DNA from: Capsulimonas corticalis | GTDB taxonomy: Bacteria > Armatimonadota > Armatimonadia > Armatimonadales > Capsulimonadaceae | DNA length: 64,000 nucleotides | NCBI RefSeq assembly: GCF_003574315.2 | Contig: NZ_AP025739.1 | Location: 62,001 to 126,000, forward strand | Direction: 5' to 3' | Part shown: one piece after another, positions 25,284-33,744 of the stretch | Layout of the letters: every line of letters starts with the position of its first letter | Numbering within the stretch: position 1 is the stretch's first letter | Made by a program: the position numbers and the translations under genes | Notes under the pieces: model-generated | Seen by the model: the letters and a program-made list of their open reading frames with translations, nothing else | What the model was told of the DNA's origin: nothing | The model's database searches: none

Positions 25284-26114
25284 ATGCCTCACCGTATCGC
25301 CGGCCTTCACCGATGGCCGATGACCGTTCTTCCCGCCCTATGGATCTTTTCCATTTGCGCTGCCCACGCCGACCCCGCCGGCGCTTCCAAACACGAACTG
25401 GCGCTGCACGCGGCTCCGCCGCAGAGCGTCATCGACACGATGCATTGGTCCAAGCCCGAGAACCTGCCGGAAGGCGTCGCCAGCATCACGGCGTCCGGCT
25501 CGTCGCTGGTGGTGGTGGGGACGGACGCGGGATTCGCGCGCGTTCAGGAGATTGCGCCGTTCGTGGATGTCCCCGTCCGCAAGGTGGCGCTACGGGTGCA
25601 GTTTGTGAGCGCGAAGAGCTGGGACGTCACGGCGTCCGGCGTTTCCTTCGCGCTGCTGGGGCCGGCGCCCGACAAAAAGGCGGCGCCGACGATCATGGCC
25701 GGTGTAGACACGCGCATTCAGCAGGCGTCCGGCCCCGCCGTCGCGAAGCTTCAGACGGCGCTGGCGAAGTCCGGCGGATCCCTCAAAACCTCCACGGTGA
25801 CGGCGGTGAACAACACGGAAGTGTCCGCCAGCGTAGGCTCGGCGCCGAAGCTGCCGCTGCTCGCCGGCTGCGCGTTCTTTATCACGCCGCGCGTCAACGA
25901 AGACAATTCGGTCACGCTGTTCCTGCGCCCGGTCGTCACGACACGCTCCGCCGGCAGCGCACAAAAAGAAGAAACACAGGAAACAAAGCTGATCGGGAAG
26001 GTCCAGAGCGGGCAGCCGGTCGTGATTGGAAACCTGGCGCGCTCCGGAAACCGCGCCTCGGACGCCGAGCTGCTGGTCTTCATTACGCCGGCCATCGCGG
26101 AGAATAAATCGTAA
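25284..26114 (+). CDS. Lone secretin-like domain protein
   Basis: Encodes 276 residues with a signal peptide (to about residue 33, ending AHA). The middle resembles an N-domain ring-building fold (VRKVALRVQFVSA). The C-terminal half matches the secretin core pattern of GspD/PilQ (CAFFITPRVNEDNSVTLFLRP, then NLARSGNRASDAELLVFITPAI). At this length it lacks the usual set of N-domains and is much shorter than a true secretin (500-700 residues), so it may be a degenerate or accessory secretin-like exported protein. Confidence 0.65.
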   Translation: MPHRIAGLHRWPMTVLPALWIFSICAAHADPAGASKHELALHAAPPQSVIDTMHWSKPENLPEGVASITASGSSLVVVGTDAGFARVQEIAPFVDVPVRKVALRVQFVSAKSWDVTASGVSFALLGPAPDKKAAPTIMAGVDTRIQQASGPAVAKLQTALAKSGGSLKTSTVTAVNNTEVSASVGSAPKLPLLAGCAFFITPRVNEDNSVTLFLRPVVTTRSAGSAQKEETQETKLIGKVQSGQPVVIGNLARSGNRASDAELLVFITPAIAENKS

Positions 26115-26128
26115 GGCGTTCCGTTCCC

Positions 26129-26157
26129 TTGCTATTCCCTCCAAACCATGATAAAAT
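26129..26157 (+). promoter_or_regulatory. Promoter upstream of the exported Ala-rich protein
   Basis: -35 TTGCTA (26129-26134), 17-bp spacer, -10 TAAAAT (26152-26157). The predicted start near 26164 lies downstream of the first in-frame ATG (26148), which supports the later ATG at 26214. Confidence 0.55.
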
Positions 26158-26213
26158 TCGCCAGATGTTCCGATAATGACGGCAGAAATAGGGACGGCGG
26201 CGGGGGATTGGCG

Positions 26214-27245
26214 ATGACGAGATCACAACGGCGATATTGGACGGCGCTTGGCGCCGCGGCGCTCCTGTGCGCGCACGGCGCCGCCCAGGCGCAATCCCTC
26301 GACGACCGCCGGCATGTGGCGCAGGCCGCCCAAACCGCATCGGACGCTGTCGCGCTCGGCCGGAAGGTCGAGGATCTTCGCAAGACGCCCAATAATCTCG
26401 CCGTCAAAACCGGCGAGGGCACCATGGGAGTGGTCGCGAACACAGCGGGCAATGTCGTCGGCAAGGGCGTGGGCCAGCTCTTCGGCAGCCGCTTCGGACG
26501 GTTCTTCGGCCATGGAACGCGCAGTCTGATCAAAACCGGCGGACGCGCCGCCGGAGCCGCCGTGCGCGGCGCTTCCGACCTCGGCGGCAGTCTTTCCCGA
26601 AAGCTCAGCGACACGGGGACGCAGACTCTGGCGCGCGGCGCCAAATCGTGGGCGCTGAGCGCCGAGCGTCAGGCCCAGCGTGACACCCAGGATCAGTTCC
26701 TGGCCCGCGCCCTCGGCGCGGCGGCCCCCATGGCCCGTCAGGCGTTGGCGCAGGCCGCCCAAGGCAGCGCGCTCGATCTCGGCGGCCAGAGCGGCTGGTC
26801 CGCCCTGCTCGCGACCGCCGCGCGCAATAACCCCGCGATGCTCCAGGATCTGCTCGCCCAGCAAGCCAGCGGCGGCGCCAGCCGCACGAATATGCTCGCT
26901 CTGATCGCGAACGCCGTGCGCGGCGACGCCAGCCTCGCGAACGCCCTGATCAATCCCTCCAAAGACCCAAGCGCCAGCGCCCACACCAACGATCTGGTGC
27001 AGGCCGCGTTCGCCGATAACCTCCCGCTCATCCAGAGCCTGCTGCTCACCGGCGGCAGCGACATCACCTCCACCCTCGCCACCCAGGCCCTCGCCGCCGT
27101 CCTCCAGCAAATGCTGCCGCCCGGCCCCGCGCAGGACCTCGCCAGCGCCGTCAGCGGCGGCATCGCCGACACGGCCGTGGAGCTTGCACCGGTGGTGAAA
27201 GAAGGCGTGCAGTCGCTGGCGGGACTGGTGAATGGCGGGGAGTGA
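26214..27245 (+). CDS. Exported Ala/Gly-rich hypothetical protein
   Basis: Encodes 343 residues. A basic start (MTRSQRRYW) and hydrophobic stretch to AAQAQ form a signal peptide. The rest is Ala-, Gly- and Gln-rich with short repeated helical segments and glycine-zipper-like spacing (TAGNVVGKGVGQLFG). No family recognised. It is followed by a 270-bp inverted-repeat element. Confidence 0.55.
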   Translation: MTRSQRRYWTALGAAALLCAHGAAQAQSLDDRRHVAQAAQTASDAVALGRKVEDLRKTPNNLAVKTGEGTMGVVANTAGNVVGKGVGQLFGSRFGRFFGHGTRSLIKTGGRAAGAAVRGASDLGGSLSRKLSDTGTQTLARGAKSWALSAERQAQRDTQDQFLARALGAAAPMARQALAQAAQGSALDLGGQSGWSALLATAARNNPAMLQDLLAQQASGGASRTNMLALIANAVRGDASLANALINPSKDPSASAHTNDLVQAAFADNLPLIQSLLLTGGSDITSTLATQALAAVLQQMLPPGPAQDLASAVSGGIADTAVELAPVVKEGVQSLAGLVNGGE

Positions 27246-27262
27246 GGTAATTCCTCGCCGCT

Positions 27263-27531
27263 TTAATCCCTATTCCCCCGGCGCTAAAGCGCTTTCTACC
27301 TTTTTCCCAACAAGCTGCTTCGCAGGGGAAAAGGGGTGCTGATAACTACCGTCCATTCACGCGTCACATAACCGTGAGGAGTTGATATTGCGAACGTCAA
27401 ACACTCTTTCCGTCTAATTGCTACTTGTCGAGAGTGAATGGAACTTAATGAGTGGCTCCCCTTTTCCCCCGCGAAGCGGCTTGTTGGGAAAAAGGGGGAA
27501 AGCGCTTTAGCGCCGGGGGAATAGGGATTAA
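27263..27531. mobile_element. 270-bp inverted-repeat (MITE-like) element, copy 1
   Basis: The ends are imperfect inverted repeats of about 70 bp (outer part TTAATCCCTATTCCCCC, inner part with CTTTTTCCCAACAAGC and GGGGAAAAGGGG). The inner 120 bp include CTTGTCGAGAGTGAATGG, shared with copy 2 at 63678-63947. It encodes nothing credible. It sits between two convergent stop codons and, as a long hairpin, may also end transcription. Confidence 0.8.
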
Positions 27532-27533
27532 CC

Positions 27534-28691
27534 TCACACCCCAAACACCCCCCGCAAATAATCCAAATACACCTGATCCTTGCAGATCGTCTTGCCCGGA
27601 CTGTCGCTCAGCTTCGCCACCGGGCGGCCGTTGCAGCGCGTCATTTTGATCACGATCTGGAGTGGCTCAACACCCAGGTCGTTCGTCAAGTTCGTGCCGA
27701 CGCCGAAGGAGGTGAGGATGCGGCCCTGGAAATGGCGCGCGAGGTCGAGGGCTTTGGGGATGGTCAGGCCGTCGCTGAAGACGGCGGCTTTGGTTCGGGG
27801 GTCGACGCCGTACTTGGTGTAGTGGCGGATCAGCTTTTCGCCCCATTCATAAGGGTCGCCGGAGTCGTGGCGCGCGCCGTCGTAGGCTTTGCTGAACAGG
27901 CGGTCGAAATCGTTCAGGAAGGCGTCCATGCCGACGACATCGGAAAGGGCAATGCCAAGGTCGCCGCGATACTCCTGCATCCAGGTTTCCAGCGCGAACT
28001 TCTGAAACTCCGCCAGCGGAGCGAACGCCTGGCAGGCCTGCAAAATCTCGTGCGCCATCGTGCCGAAGGGACGGAGGCCGTGCGTGCGCGCGAAGTGGAC
28101 GTTGCTTGTTCCCATCAGCGTGTCCGGGAGGCGCGATTTCAGCTCCGAAATCACCTCGCCCTGCCAGTCACGGCTGTAGCGGCGGCGCGTGCCGAACTCG
28201 ATGAGATTGAAGCGCGGCAGGCGCGCCTCGGCGATCCATCGACATTTTTCATCCAGGCGGCGGCGGCCTTCAGCGCGCAGCGCCTCCGTCATCGGCTGCG
28301 TATTGCGAAAATAAACTTCGTTGACAATCGACAGCAATGGCACTTCAAAGAGAATCGTCTGGAACCAGTTGCCTTTGACCGTGATCGCAAACTCTCCGTC
28401 AGTCGTGATGCTCACGGCCTGAGGATCGAGTTCAAAACGCTCCAGGGCCTCCACATAGCTGGGATGCAGATAGCGAATGCTTTGAAGATAGGCGATCTCC
28501 TCGTCATTGAGCCGAAGATCGCACAGATGGGCGATTTCGGCCTTGATCTCGTCGGCGTACGGGCGAAGATCGATTCCCTGACTGCGCAGTCGAAACTCAT
28601 ACTCCGCTGTCGCCTGTGGAAACCGATGGAACACGACTTGCTGCATCGTGAACTTATAAAGGTCCGTATCCAGTAACGATTCGATGATCAT
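27534..28691 (-). CDS. pncB: Nicotinate phosphoribosyltransferase
   Basis: Encodes 385 residues from the ATG at 28691, 3 bp after the preceding stop. It starts IESLLDTDLYKFTMQQVVFHRFP, the family signature; FGTRRRYS, GTSNVHFA and the phosphoribosyl-binding end (FGVGTNLTND) are present. It joins nicotinate and PRPP to make nicotinate mononucleotide in the Preiss-Handler route of NAD salvage. It is the last gene of the NAD operon; a nicotinamidase-like gene starts the operon. Confidence 0.93.
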   Translation of the reverse strand: MIIESLLDTDLYKFTMQQVVFHRFPQATAEYEFRLRSQGIDLRPYADEIKAEIAHLCDLRLNDEEIAYLQSIRYLHPSYVEALERFELDPQAVSITTDGEFAITVKGNWFQTILFEVPLLSIVNEVYFRNTQPMTEALRAEGRRRLDEKCRWIAEARLPRFNLIEFGTRRRYSRDWQGEVISELKSRLPDTLMGTSNVHFARTHGLRPFGTMAHEILQACQAFAPLAEFQKFALETWMQEYRGDLGIALSDVVGMDAFLNDFDRLFSKAYDGARHDSGDPYEWGEKLIRHYTKYGVDPRTKAAVFSDGLTIPKALDLARHFQGRILTSFGVGTNLTNDLGVEPLQIVIKMTRCNGRPVAKLSDSPGKTICKDQVYLDYLRGVFGV

Positions 28692-28693
28692 AG

Positions 28694-29143
28694 TTATTTT
28701 TCCAAAAAATCCGACGCCTGCGCGGCCAGTTCTTGCAAACTCAGAACGACGGTCAGCTCCGGGCGCAGGAGGCGCATCTGCTCCTCGATGTCCTTCCGGC
28801 GAGAGTAATCCGGGTGGACGCCGACAAAGATCGGCTTGCCGGCCATCGACCACGCGCCCAGCTCAAACAGTGAGATGGGGCAAACGGTCTCGCAGGGAAA
28901 CCAGAAGAGTATGGCCTCGGCGAGCCTCAGATGATCGAACTCCCATGAAATCTGCTGCTCGGCCGACCAATCGGGATCCTCGAAGTAGCGCGGATGGCGC
29001 GGATTGAGCAGTGTCCACGGCGTCCCGGACAGAAATCCGATCATCGCCGACTGCCAGTCCGGGCATCCCGTGACACCGCCCGCCAGGAACAGCGCCGCGC
29101 CATCCCCGGAAAACCGGTCCGGCGTATTGGTCAGGCGCGCCAT
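28694..29143 (-). CDS. Nucleoside 2-deoxyribosyltransferase-like protein
   Basis: Encodes 149 residues. LFLAGGVTGCPDWQ at the N-terminus, an acidic central segment (EFDHLRLAEAILFWFP) and SLFELGAW with the likely nucleophile Glu match the Nuc_deoxyrib_tr_2 type. In known members the Glu attacks a (deoxy)ribosyl bond. Placed between the kinase-like gene and pncB with no spacing, it may process nicotinamide or ADP-ribose nucleosides; that substrate is inference from context. Confidence 0.75.
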   Translation of the reverse strand: MARLTNTPDRFSGDGAALFLAGGVTGCPDWQSAMIGFLSGTPWTLLNPRHPRYFEDPDWSAEQQISWEFDHLRLAEAILFWFPCETVCPISLFELGAWSMAGKPIFVGVHPDYSRRKDIEEQMRLLRPELTVVLSLQELAAQASDFLEK

Positions 29144-30811
29144 TCAATTCTCCTCCCGCATGCCGAACTTGAACAGCTTCGCGCCGCGCGCGAACAGCGC
29201 CTGCGTCCCGTTTTTTAGGAGGATGCAGTCGCCGTCCAATCCCGTCTCCTCGCAGCGCTGGTATTGAGTCGAATCGAGATCTCGCGCGAAGATCTCCAGA
29301 GCGCCATGGTCGTCGAGAAGCAGGCACACGCCGCTGTCCAGCACGACGAAGTTGATCTCCGCGCTTGCGACATCTTCCCGGCGGCGCAGGTCGTAGCGCC
29401 GGAAATCCGTGGCGAAGCGGATGATGTACTGGTCGTAACGTCCGTCTCGGGCGGCGATCACGATCAGCACGCGGTCTTTGTACGACGCGCTGACGATCCG
29501 CGCGCCGTCCAGCTCCGCCAAACGCACCTGCCGGCTCTCGCCGCGTCTGGGCAGCACGGACACATAACATGCGCCGAGGACATCCTGCACGGCGACGCCT
29601 TCGAAGAGCTGGGTCGCCTGCGGCATGACGTTCGCGACCGGCCGCGCGCTCGCCAGCGTCACGAGCGGCAGCGCCACCAGATCGACTTCGAGCAGCGATC
29701 CCCCTTGCTGAAAATACAGACGCCCGCCGCTGGACATCACGCTGTCGCCGGCAAGGCGCGTCTCCAGCGGCCGGTCTCTTTGTAAGTCGTAAAAACGAAT
29801 ATACCCGTTCTCCGGCCACGCCGCCACCGCCTGTGTCCCGCCCGGCGCGATTCCGATCTTCACATCAGGTCCCAGCACCGTGGCGCCGCCGATCACGACG
29901 CCTTGCGCCGTGATCACCAGGCCGTTGACGAAGTCCACGATATCGGCGCCGTAGTCGCGCATCTCTTCGATCTCAAAGCTCGCGCTGGTCGGCGCCGCCG
30001 CCATGCGCGGCGCGAAAGAAATGGCGCCGTAGGCGCCTTGCGGCGGCGCAATGCGCTGCCCGCCATCGAGCACGGACTGATACCAATCGCGATAGGCGCT
30101 CGGGATAACATCGAACGACAAACACGCGCCGGGCACGCTCACGTCCGGGTTCAAAACGGAGACGTTGCGCAGCATGCGCTCCTCCAACGTCTTCCATTGC
30201 GGATGCTTGCCCCGGTAGGGATGGATGCCGGCAAAGATCTGAAACGAGACCACCGCGAAGGCAAACCAGTCCGTCGCTTCGCTAAAGCCGCGCGCATGGC
30301 GATCTCGAACGCTGTCCATCAGGGCAGTCGCCGGAAACCCGGGCGCCTGATAGCTATCGACATCGATAAAGTACAGATTGTCCAGCGTCTCATCCACCAC
30401 GAAGTTCATCTCGTTCAGATCGACGATCAGCAGGCCCTGCTCGTGGACGTGCTGGACACCCGCCTGTAAACGCCGCACCAGCTCCAGCGCCGCATCCGGC
30501 GTCAGGCCCTTGCGATCCCGAAAGGCGCGCGGAAAAATCTGACACAACGGATACCCTTTCGGCGCCGCGCGCATCGCATAGCCAATGGGGTCGCGGTTCT
30601 TATCCGTCAGCATCGCCTCCGGCCGCAGGATCTCCGGCAGGTTCAGCACCGACAGCGCCCGCACCTTACCCTCGGGAACAACGCTGCCCGCCGAATTGTA
30701 GACTTTGTACGCAGTCGCGCCCTTGACATACACCGCGCCTTCCCCACCCTGCGCCTTGAAATCCGCCTGCGTGAGCGTGATCTTCTGCTTGCCTTCTAAA
30801 TAGACATCCAT
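29144..30811 (-). CDS. Protein-kinase-fold protein with C-terminal beta-rich domain
   Basis: Encodes 555 residues from the ATG at 30811, 10 bp after the ADP-ribosylglycohydrolase stop. Kinase core: a Gly-loop-like GGEGAVY with YKVY Lys (residues about 17-35), catalytic loop IVDLNEMN (Asp and Asn kept, no HRD His) and metal-binding FIDVDSY in place of DFG. The C-terminal 270 residues are beta-strand-rich repeats resembling a propeller (for example PENGYIRFYDLQ, SGGRLYFQQ). Together with the vWA and ADP-ribosylglycohydrolase genes it suggests a phosphorylation-based sensing module. Confidence 0.7.
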   Translation of the reverse strand: MDVYLEGKQKITLTQADFKAQGGEGAVYVKGATAYKVYNSAGSVVPEGKVRALSVLNLPEILRPEAMLTDKNRDPIGYAMRAAPKGYPLCQIFPRAFRDRKGLTPDAALELVRRLQAGVQHVHEQGLLIVDLNEMNFVVDETLDNLYFIDVDSYQAPGFPATALMDSVRDRHARGFSEATDWFAFAVVSFQIFAGIHPYRGKHPQWKTLEERMLRNVSVLNPDVSVPGACLSFDVIPSAYRDWYQSVLDGGQRIAPPQGAYGAISFAPRMAAAPTSASFEIEEMRDYGADIVDFVNGLVITAQGVVIGGATVLGPDVKIGIAPGGTQAVAAWPENGYIRFYDLQRDRPLETRLAGDSVMSSGGRLYFQQGGSLLEVDLVALPLVTLASARPVANVMPQATQLFEGVAVQDVLGACYVSVLPRRGESRQVRLAELDGARIVSASYKDRVLIVIAARDGRYDQYIIRFATDFRRYDLRRREDVASAEINFVVLDSGVCLLLDDHGALEIFARDLDSTQYQRCEETGLDGDCILLKNGTQALFARGAKLFKFGMREEN

Positions 30812-30821
30812 TGTAGCTTCC

Positions 30822-31880
30822 TCAATACGGCGGCGCCAGCCGCCGCAGCCCATGCGCCAAGACGACGAGGGCAAAACAAAAATTGCGCGCGAAGCGCAGG
30901 GCGAATAGCGAATCGACGGGGCGCTCCGGCTGACCGGTCTCGCAGACCTGAGACAATTGCGTCGCGAGCCGCCGCATCCAGGCAATGCTGCATGGTTTTT
31001 CGCAGATCCCATCCAGCCACTCGGAGGGGATCGACGCGCCGCCGGCGCCGACCATTGCGCCGACGATCGCCGCCGTGGTGTCCGTGTCGCCGCCGCAGGC
31101 GATGACGGATCGAACCGCTTTTTCAAAGTCTGCCGGGCTGCTGAGCCAGCAGTGAATGGCGACCGGGACCGTTTGCAGGATATAGCCGCGCACATATCCC
31201 GCCGCGCCAATGCCGGCGGCGAAGTCCGTCACGCTCTCGGATCGTTGCACGCTGGCAATCGCCGCATCCAAGACTCGAAGCGTTTCCGGCTCGTCGACCA
31301 ACTCGTGCAGATGCTCTCGGAATTCAGAGACAATCTCATCTGCCGGCAATCGCCGCGACGAGAGATAAGCGGCGACCGCCACCGCCATCGCACCGGCCTC
31401 GGCTTTGGGGTCGGTGTGCGTGATGCGCGTGGAGGCTTGAACCAGCCGACGCATCTGCTCGGGGTGGTCGCCATAGCAGACGCCGAGCAATGCGCTGCGC
31501 ATCGCGGGACCGTTGCCGGCGGAGCGGACGCCGCTGCGTTCCGGCGGGACTCCGGCAAGCAGCTTGAGGCAGGCGCGCAGTGTGGCGAGACCGATCCCCG
31601 CCGGCAGTCCCAAAAACCAGATCCGCAGGCGACGGGCGAAACGGCGCTGGAAGAGTGCGGCGTCGCCCGCCGACTCGATGAGGCTTTGCGCCAGCAGGCA
31701 TGCGTGCTCGGTGTCATCGGAGACCATGCCGCGCCCGCCGGGCAGCAGGCGCGGACGGTCCAGATTTGGGAACAGTTTGCGCTGCCTTGGATAAGACAGC
31801 CCTTCGGCGGCCAATCCCAGCGCGTCGCCCGCCGCCGTTCCCAATAAGCACCCCGTAATCGCTTCTTCTCTCGACCCCAT
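30822..31880 (-). CDS. ADP-ribosylglycohydrolase family protein
   Basis: Encodes 352 residues; GGAGAG lies 4 bases before the ATG at 31880. GCLLGTAAGDALG (start), MVSDDTEHACLLA and CGGDTDTTAAIVGAMVGA carry the Asp/Thr ligands of the two-magnesium centre. Such enzymes remove ADP-ribose from proteins or small molecules. In this operon freed ADP-ribose could feed back to the Nudix-type regulator NrtR, whose family can sense ADP-ribose. Confidence 0.88.
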   Translation of the reverse strand: MGSREEAITGCLLGTAAGDALGLAAEGLSYPRQRKLFPNLDRPRLLPGGRGMVSDDTEHACLLAQSLIESAGDAALFQRRFARRLRIWFLGLPAGIGLATLRACLKLLAGVPPERSGVRSAGNGPAMRSALLGVCYGDHPEQMRRLVQASTRITHTDPKAEAGAMAVAVAAYLSSRRLPADEIVSEFREHLHELVDEPETLRVLDAAIASVQRSESVTDFAAGIGAAGYVRGYILQTVPVAIHCWLSSPADFEKAVRSVIACGGDTDTTAAIVGAMVGAGGASIPSEWLDGICEKPCSIAWMRRLATQLSQVCETGQPERPVDSLFALRFARNFCFALVVLAHGLRRLAPPY

Positions 31881-31906
31881 CGAACTCTCCTCGCGCCCAG
31901 GCCGCC

Positions 31907-32650
31907 TCAGAACTTGAGCGGCGCCGGCGCGACGCCCGAGCCGAGCGCCTGGGACTGCATGCTGATGCTGCGCGAGACGAACTCCGCGAGCGTCGCCAAT
32001 GTCTGCGCGTTGGCGCTCGCCATCTCGATATACTGACTGAAGCCGCCGTCTTGATAGGCCCGCTGCAGATCCTGACTGACTTGCTTGTCGCGGACGTTGA
32101 CGCCGATCAGCACCGAGAGCGCCATTTCGACATATTCGTCGGAGACCGCCCGCGCCATCGCATCGCGCACGCCCTGCGCGGTATGCTTGGAGGTGTTGTC
32201 GCCGCCGTCGGTGATCACGAACAAGATCGCGTTGGCCGAAAACCCGCCCACACCCAGCTGCTTGCCGTAGTCGACCGTGGCGCTGATGGCGTTCTCCGCC
32301 GCGTCGTAAAGCGAGGTGCTGCCGCCGACATGCAAAACCTTCTCGTAGTCCGCCGGACGGCAGCACTCCAGCATTTTGAAGCCGTGCAGTTCGCGGACGT
32401 CGCCGCTGAACTCCACAAGCCGCAGCAAAAGATTATCGGCGCGCGGGCTGTACTGGCAGGCCTGCACGATGCCTTTCAGTGTCTTCTCCAGCTCGACTTG
32501 AAATCCGGCGACGCTGCTGCTGGCGTCCACGACGATGGAGACCAGCGTATACTCCGTCGCGCCAAGGTTGTCGATCCGGGTGGCCGAGTAGCCGTAATGG
32601 CTCGTCGGCAGCGTCTTCATCTCGAAAGTCAGGTCATTGATCACAGGCAT
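31907..32650 (-). CDS. von Willebrand factor A domain protein
   Basis: Encodes 247 residues; AAAGGAG precedes the ATG at 32650. The metal-ion-dependent adhesion site is complete: DASSSV (D-x-S-x-S), Thr in GGSTSLYD and Asp in ITDGGDN. No signal peptide or membrane helix, so cytoplasmic. vWA proteins next to kinases usually act as adaptors or are the kinase target. Confidence 0.85.
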   Translation of the reverse strand: MPVINDLTFEMKTLPTSHYGYSATRIDNLGATEYTLVSIVVDASSSVAGFQVELEKTLKGIVQACQYSPRADNLLLRLVEFSGDVRELHGFKMLECCRPADYEKVLHVGGSTSLYDAAENAISATVDYGKQLGVGGFSANAILFVITDGGDNTSKHTAQGVRDAMARAVSDEYVEMALSVLIGVNVRDKQVSQDLQRAYQDGGFSQYIEMASANAQTLATLAEFVSRSISMQSQALGSGVAPAPLKF

Positions 32651-32677
32651 TTTCGGGCTCCTTTCCAAGCGCAAATC

Positions 32678-33475
32678 CTAGCGCAGGAAATCCTGCGTGG
32701 TCGCGAGCTGCATCCCTCGCGCGGTCATTTCTTTGATAAAATCGTCCTGATACGCTTCGAACCCGGTCACCGGGCTGGTCGCGTCGGTCAAAAGCACCAG
32801 CTTCTTCACCGCGTCATCGCTGCCGAAGCCGTTGGCGATATCGCGAACCGTGTTCGCCAAACAGTGGCTCCCGGCCTCGCCGGCGACAGCGATGACGTCC
32901 GCCTGCAAGAGCGTCTGGATCAGCGCCGTATTCATCTGCGTGCTCGGGTCCATCGGATCGGGAACTTCGGCTTGAATGGCGCTATAGTGCTCGGTGAAGA
33001 TATTGCTGCCCTTGGTGACATAATCCACCATCGCAAACCGCTTCTCCCACCCAACGAGCGCATCCTGAAGCTCGGGCATCACCGCGTGTCCCTCGGTCCC
33101 GATCAGACAGTGGTAAGGCCAGATGCACAGCGCATATCGTCCATCCGCCGCCAGCGCCTTCACGTAATCCAGTCCACGCCGGTACATCCCCGGCTGCGTG
33201 GTCGTCCACCGCCCATTCTCCACGTCATCGACACTGATCAGCGTGAATGGGTCCGGATGCGCCCCGGTGCTGTCCTTCCAAAAGATCGGGTGCGCGATAT
33301 CGATATAGTGGTGCGAATCGAGCGTGACGTGAATGTCATCCAGCTTCGTCCCCACCCGGTCGATCATTTGCGCGAGCCGGTGAATATCCTGCTCCGCGCC
33401 TTTGACATAAAGTTTGCCGCGCTGGGGATCGCAGAAGTCGATCTGCGGATCGATGATCAATAGTTCTACCTGCAT
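32678..33475 (-). CDS. Isochorismatase-family hydrolase, nicotinamidase-like
   Basis: Encodes 265 residues; AAAGGAGC precedes the ATG at 33475. LIIDPQIDFCDP (catalytic Asp), DSHHYIDIAHP (metal site Asp/His/His) and the cysteine nucleophile region AGEAGSHCLANTV fit a nicotinamidase rather than other members. It would make nicotinate, the substrate of the operon's last gene. It is the first gene after the operator-flanked promoter. Confidence 0.82.
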   Translation of the reverse strand: MQVELLIIDPQIDFCDPQRGKLYVKGAEQDIHRLAQMIDRVGTKLDDIHVTLDSHHYIDIAHPIFWKDSTGAHPDPFTLISVDDVENGRWTTTQPGMYRRGLDYVKALAADGRYALCIWPYHCLIGTEGHAVMPELQDALVGWEKRFAMVDYVTKGSNIFTEHYSAIQAEVPDPMDPSTQMNTALIQTLLQADVIAVAGEAGSHCLANTVRDIANGFGSDDAVKKLVLLTDATSPVTGFEAYQDDFIKEMTARGMQLATTQDFLR

Positions 33476-33493
33476 TGCCTTTGCTCCTTTAAT

Positions 33494-33550
33494 AGTGTTC
33501 AATTTACACTTACAAGAGCAGTATACCACAGATAGTGTAAAACAAACACT
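33494..33550 (-). promoter_or_regulatory. NAD-operon promoter flanked by two AGTGT-N7-ACACT operators
   Basis: Two inverted repeats of identical build, AGTGT-N7-ACACT, are at 33494-33510 and 33534-33550, with centres 40 bp apart. A -10 TATACT (minus strand, 33520-33525) lies between; the poor -35 (TGTTTG, 33543-33548) lies inside the upstream repeat. A repressor bound to both would block the promoter. The NrtR-type gene upstream is the obvious candidate. Confidence 0.75.
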
Positions 33551-33576
33551 TATTTTTGATGTGCGAGAAAAAGATT

Positions 33577-33743
33577 GGCCCTCACCCCCCGGCCCCTCTC
33601 CCAATTTTGGGAGAGGGGGAGTCAGAGGGAGTGAGAGTTTAAAGTCATAAGATCTTTTGGATCAAAGATCCAAATCTTAATCTCTTACTCCTAACCCTCT
33701 CCTAGAATTGGGAGAGGGTGGCCCGAAGGGCCGGGTGAGGGCC
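33577..33743. repeat. Inverted-repeat element, 167 bp
   Basis: The left arm (CCCTCACC..GGCCCCTCTCCCAA) and right arm (TTGGGAGAGGG..GGCCGGGTGAGGG) are imperfect inverted repeats, with smaller nested hairpins on each side and an inner GGATC-AAA-GATCC hairpin. Repeats of this type with GGGAGAGGG and GGGTGAGGG are widespread, non-coding and MITE-like. It lies between nrtR's stop and the NAD operon promoter and could insulate them. Confidence 0.7.
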
Positions 33744-33744
33744 C

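Noticed and set aside
30812-31210. Longer N-terminus for the kinase-like protein
   Set aside because: The extra 133 codons are antisense-type Arg/Ser-rich sequence overlapping the ADP-ribosylglycohydrolase in another frame; the ATG at 30811 begins the domain.
32051-33463. 470-codon plus-strand frame over the vWA and nicotinamidase genes
   Set aside because: Antisense shadow; Arg/Val/His-rich and without family features.
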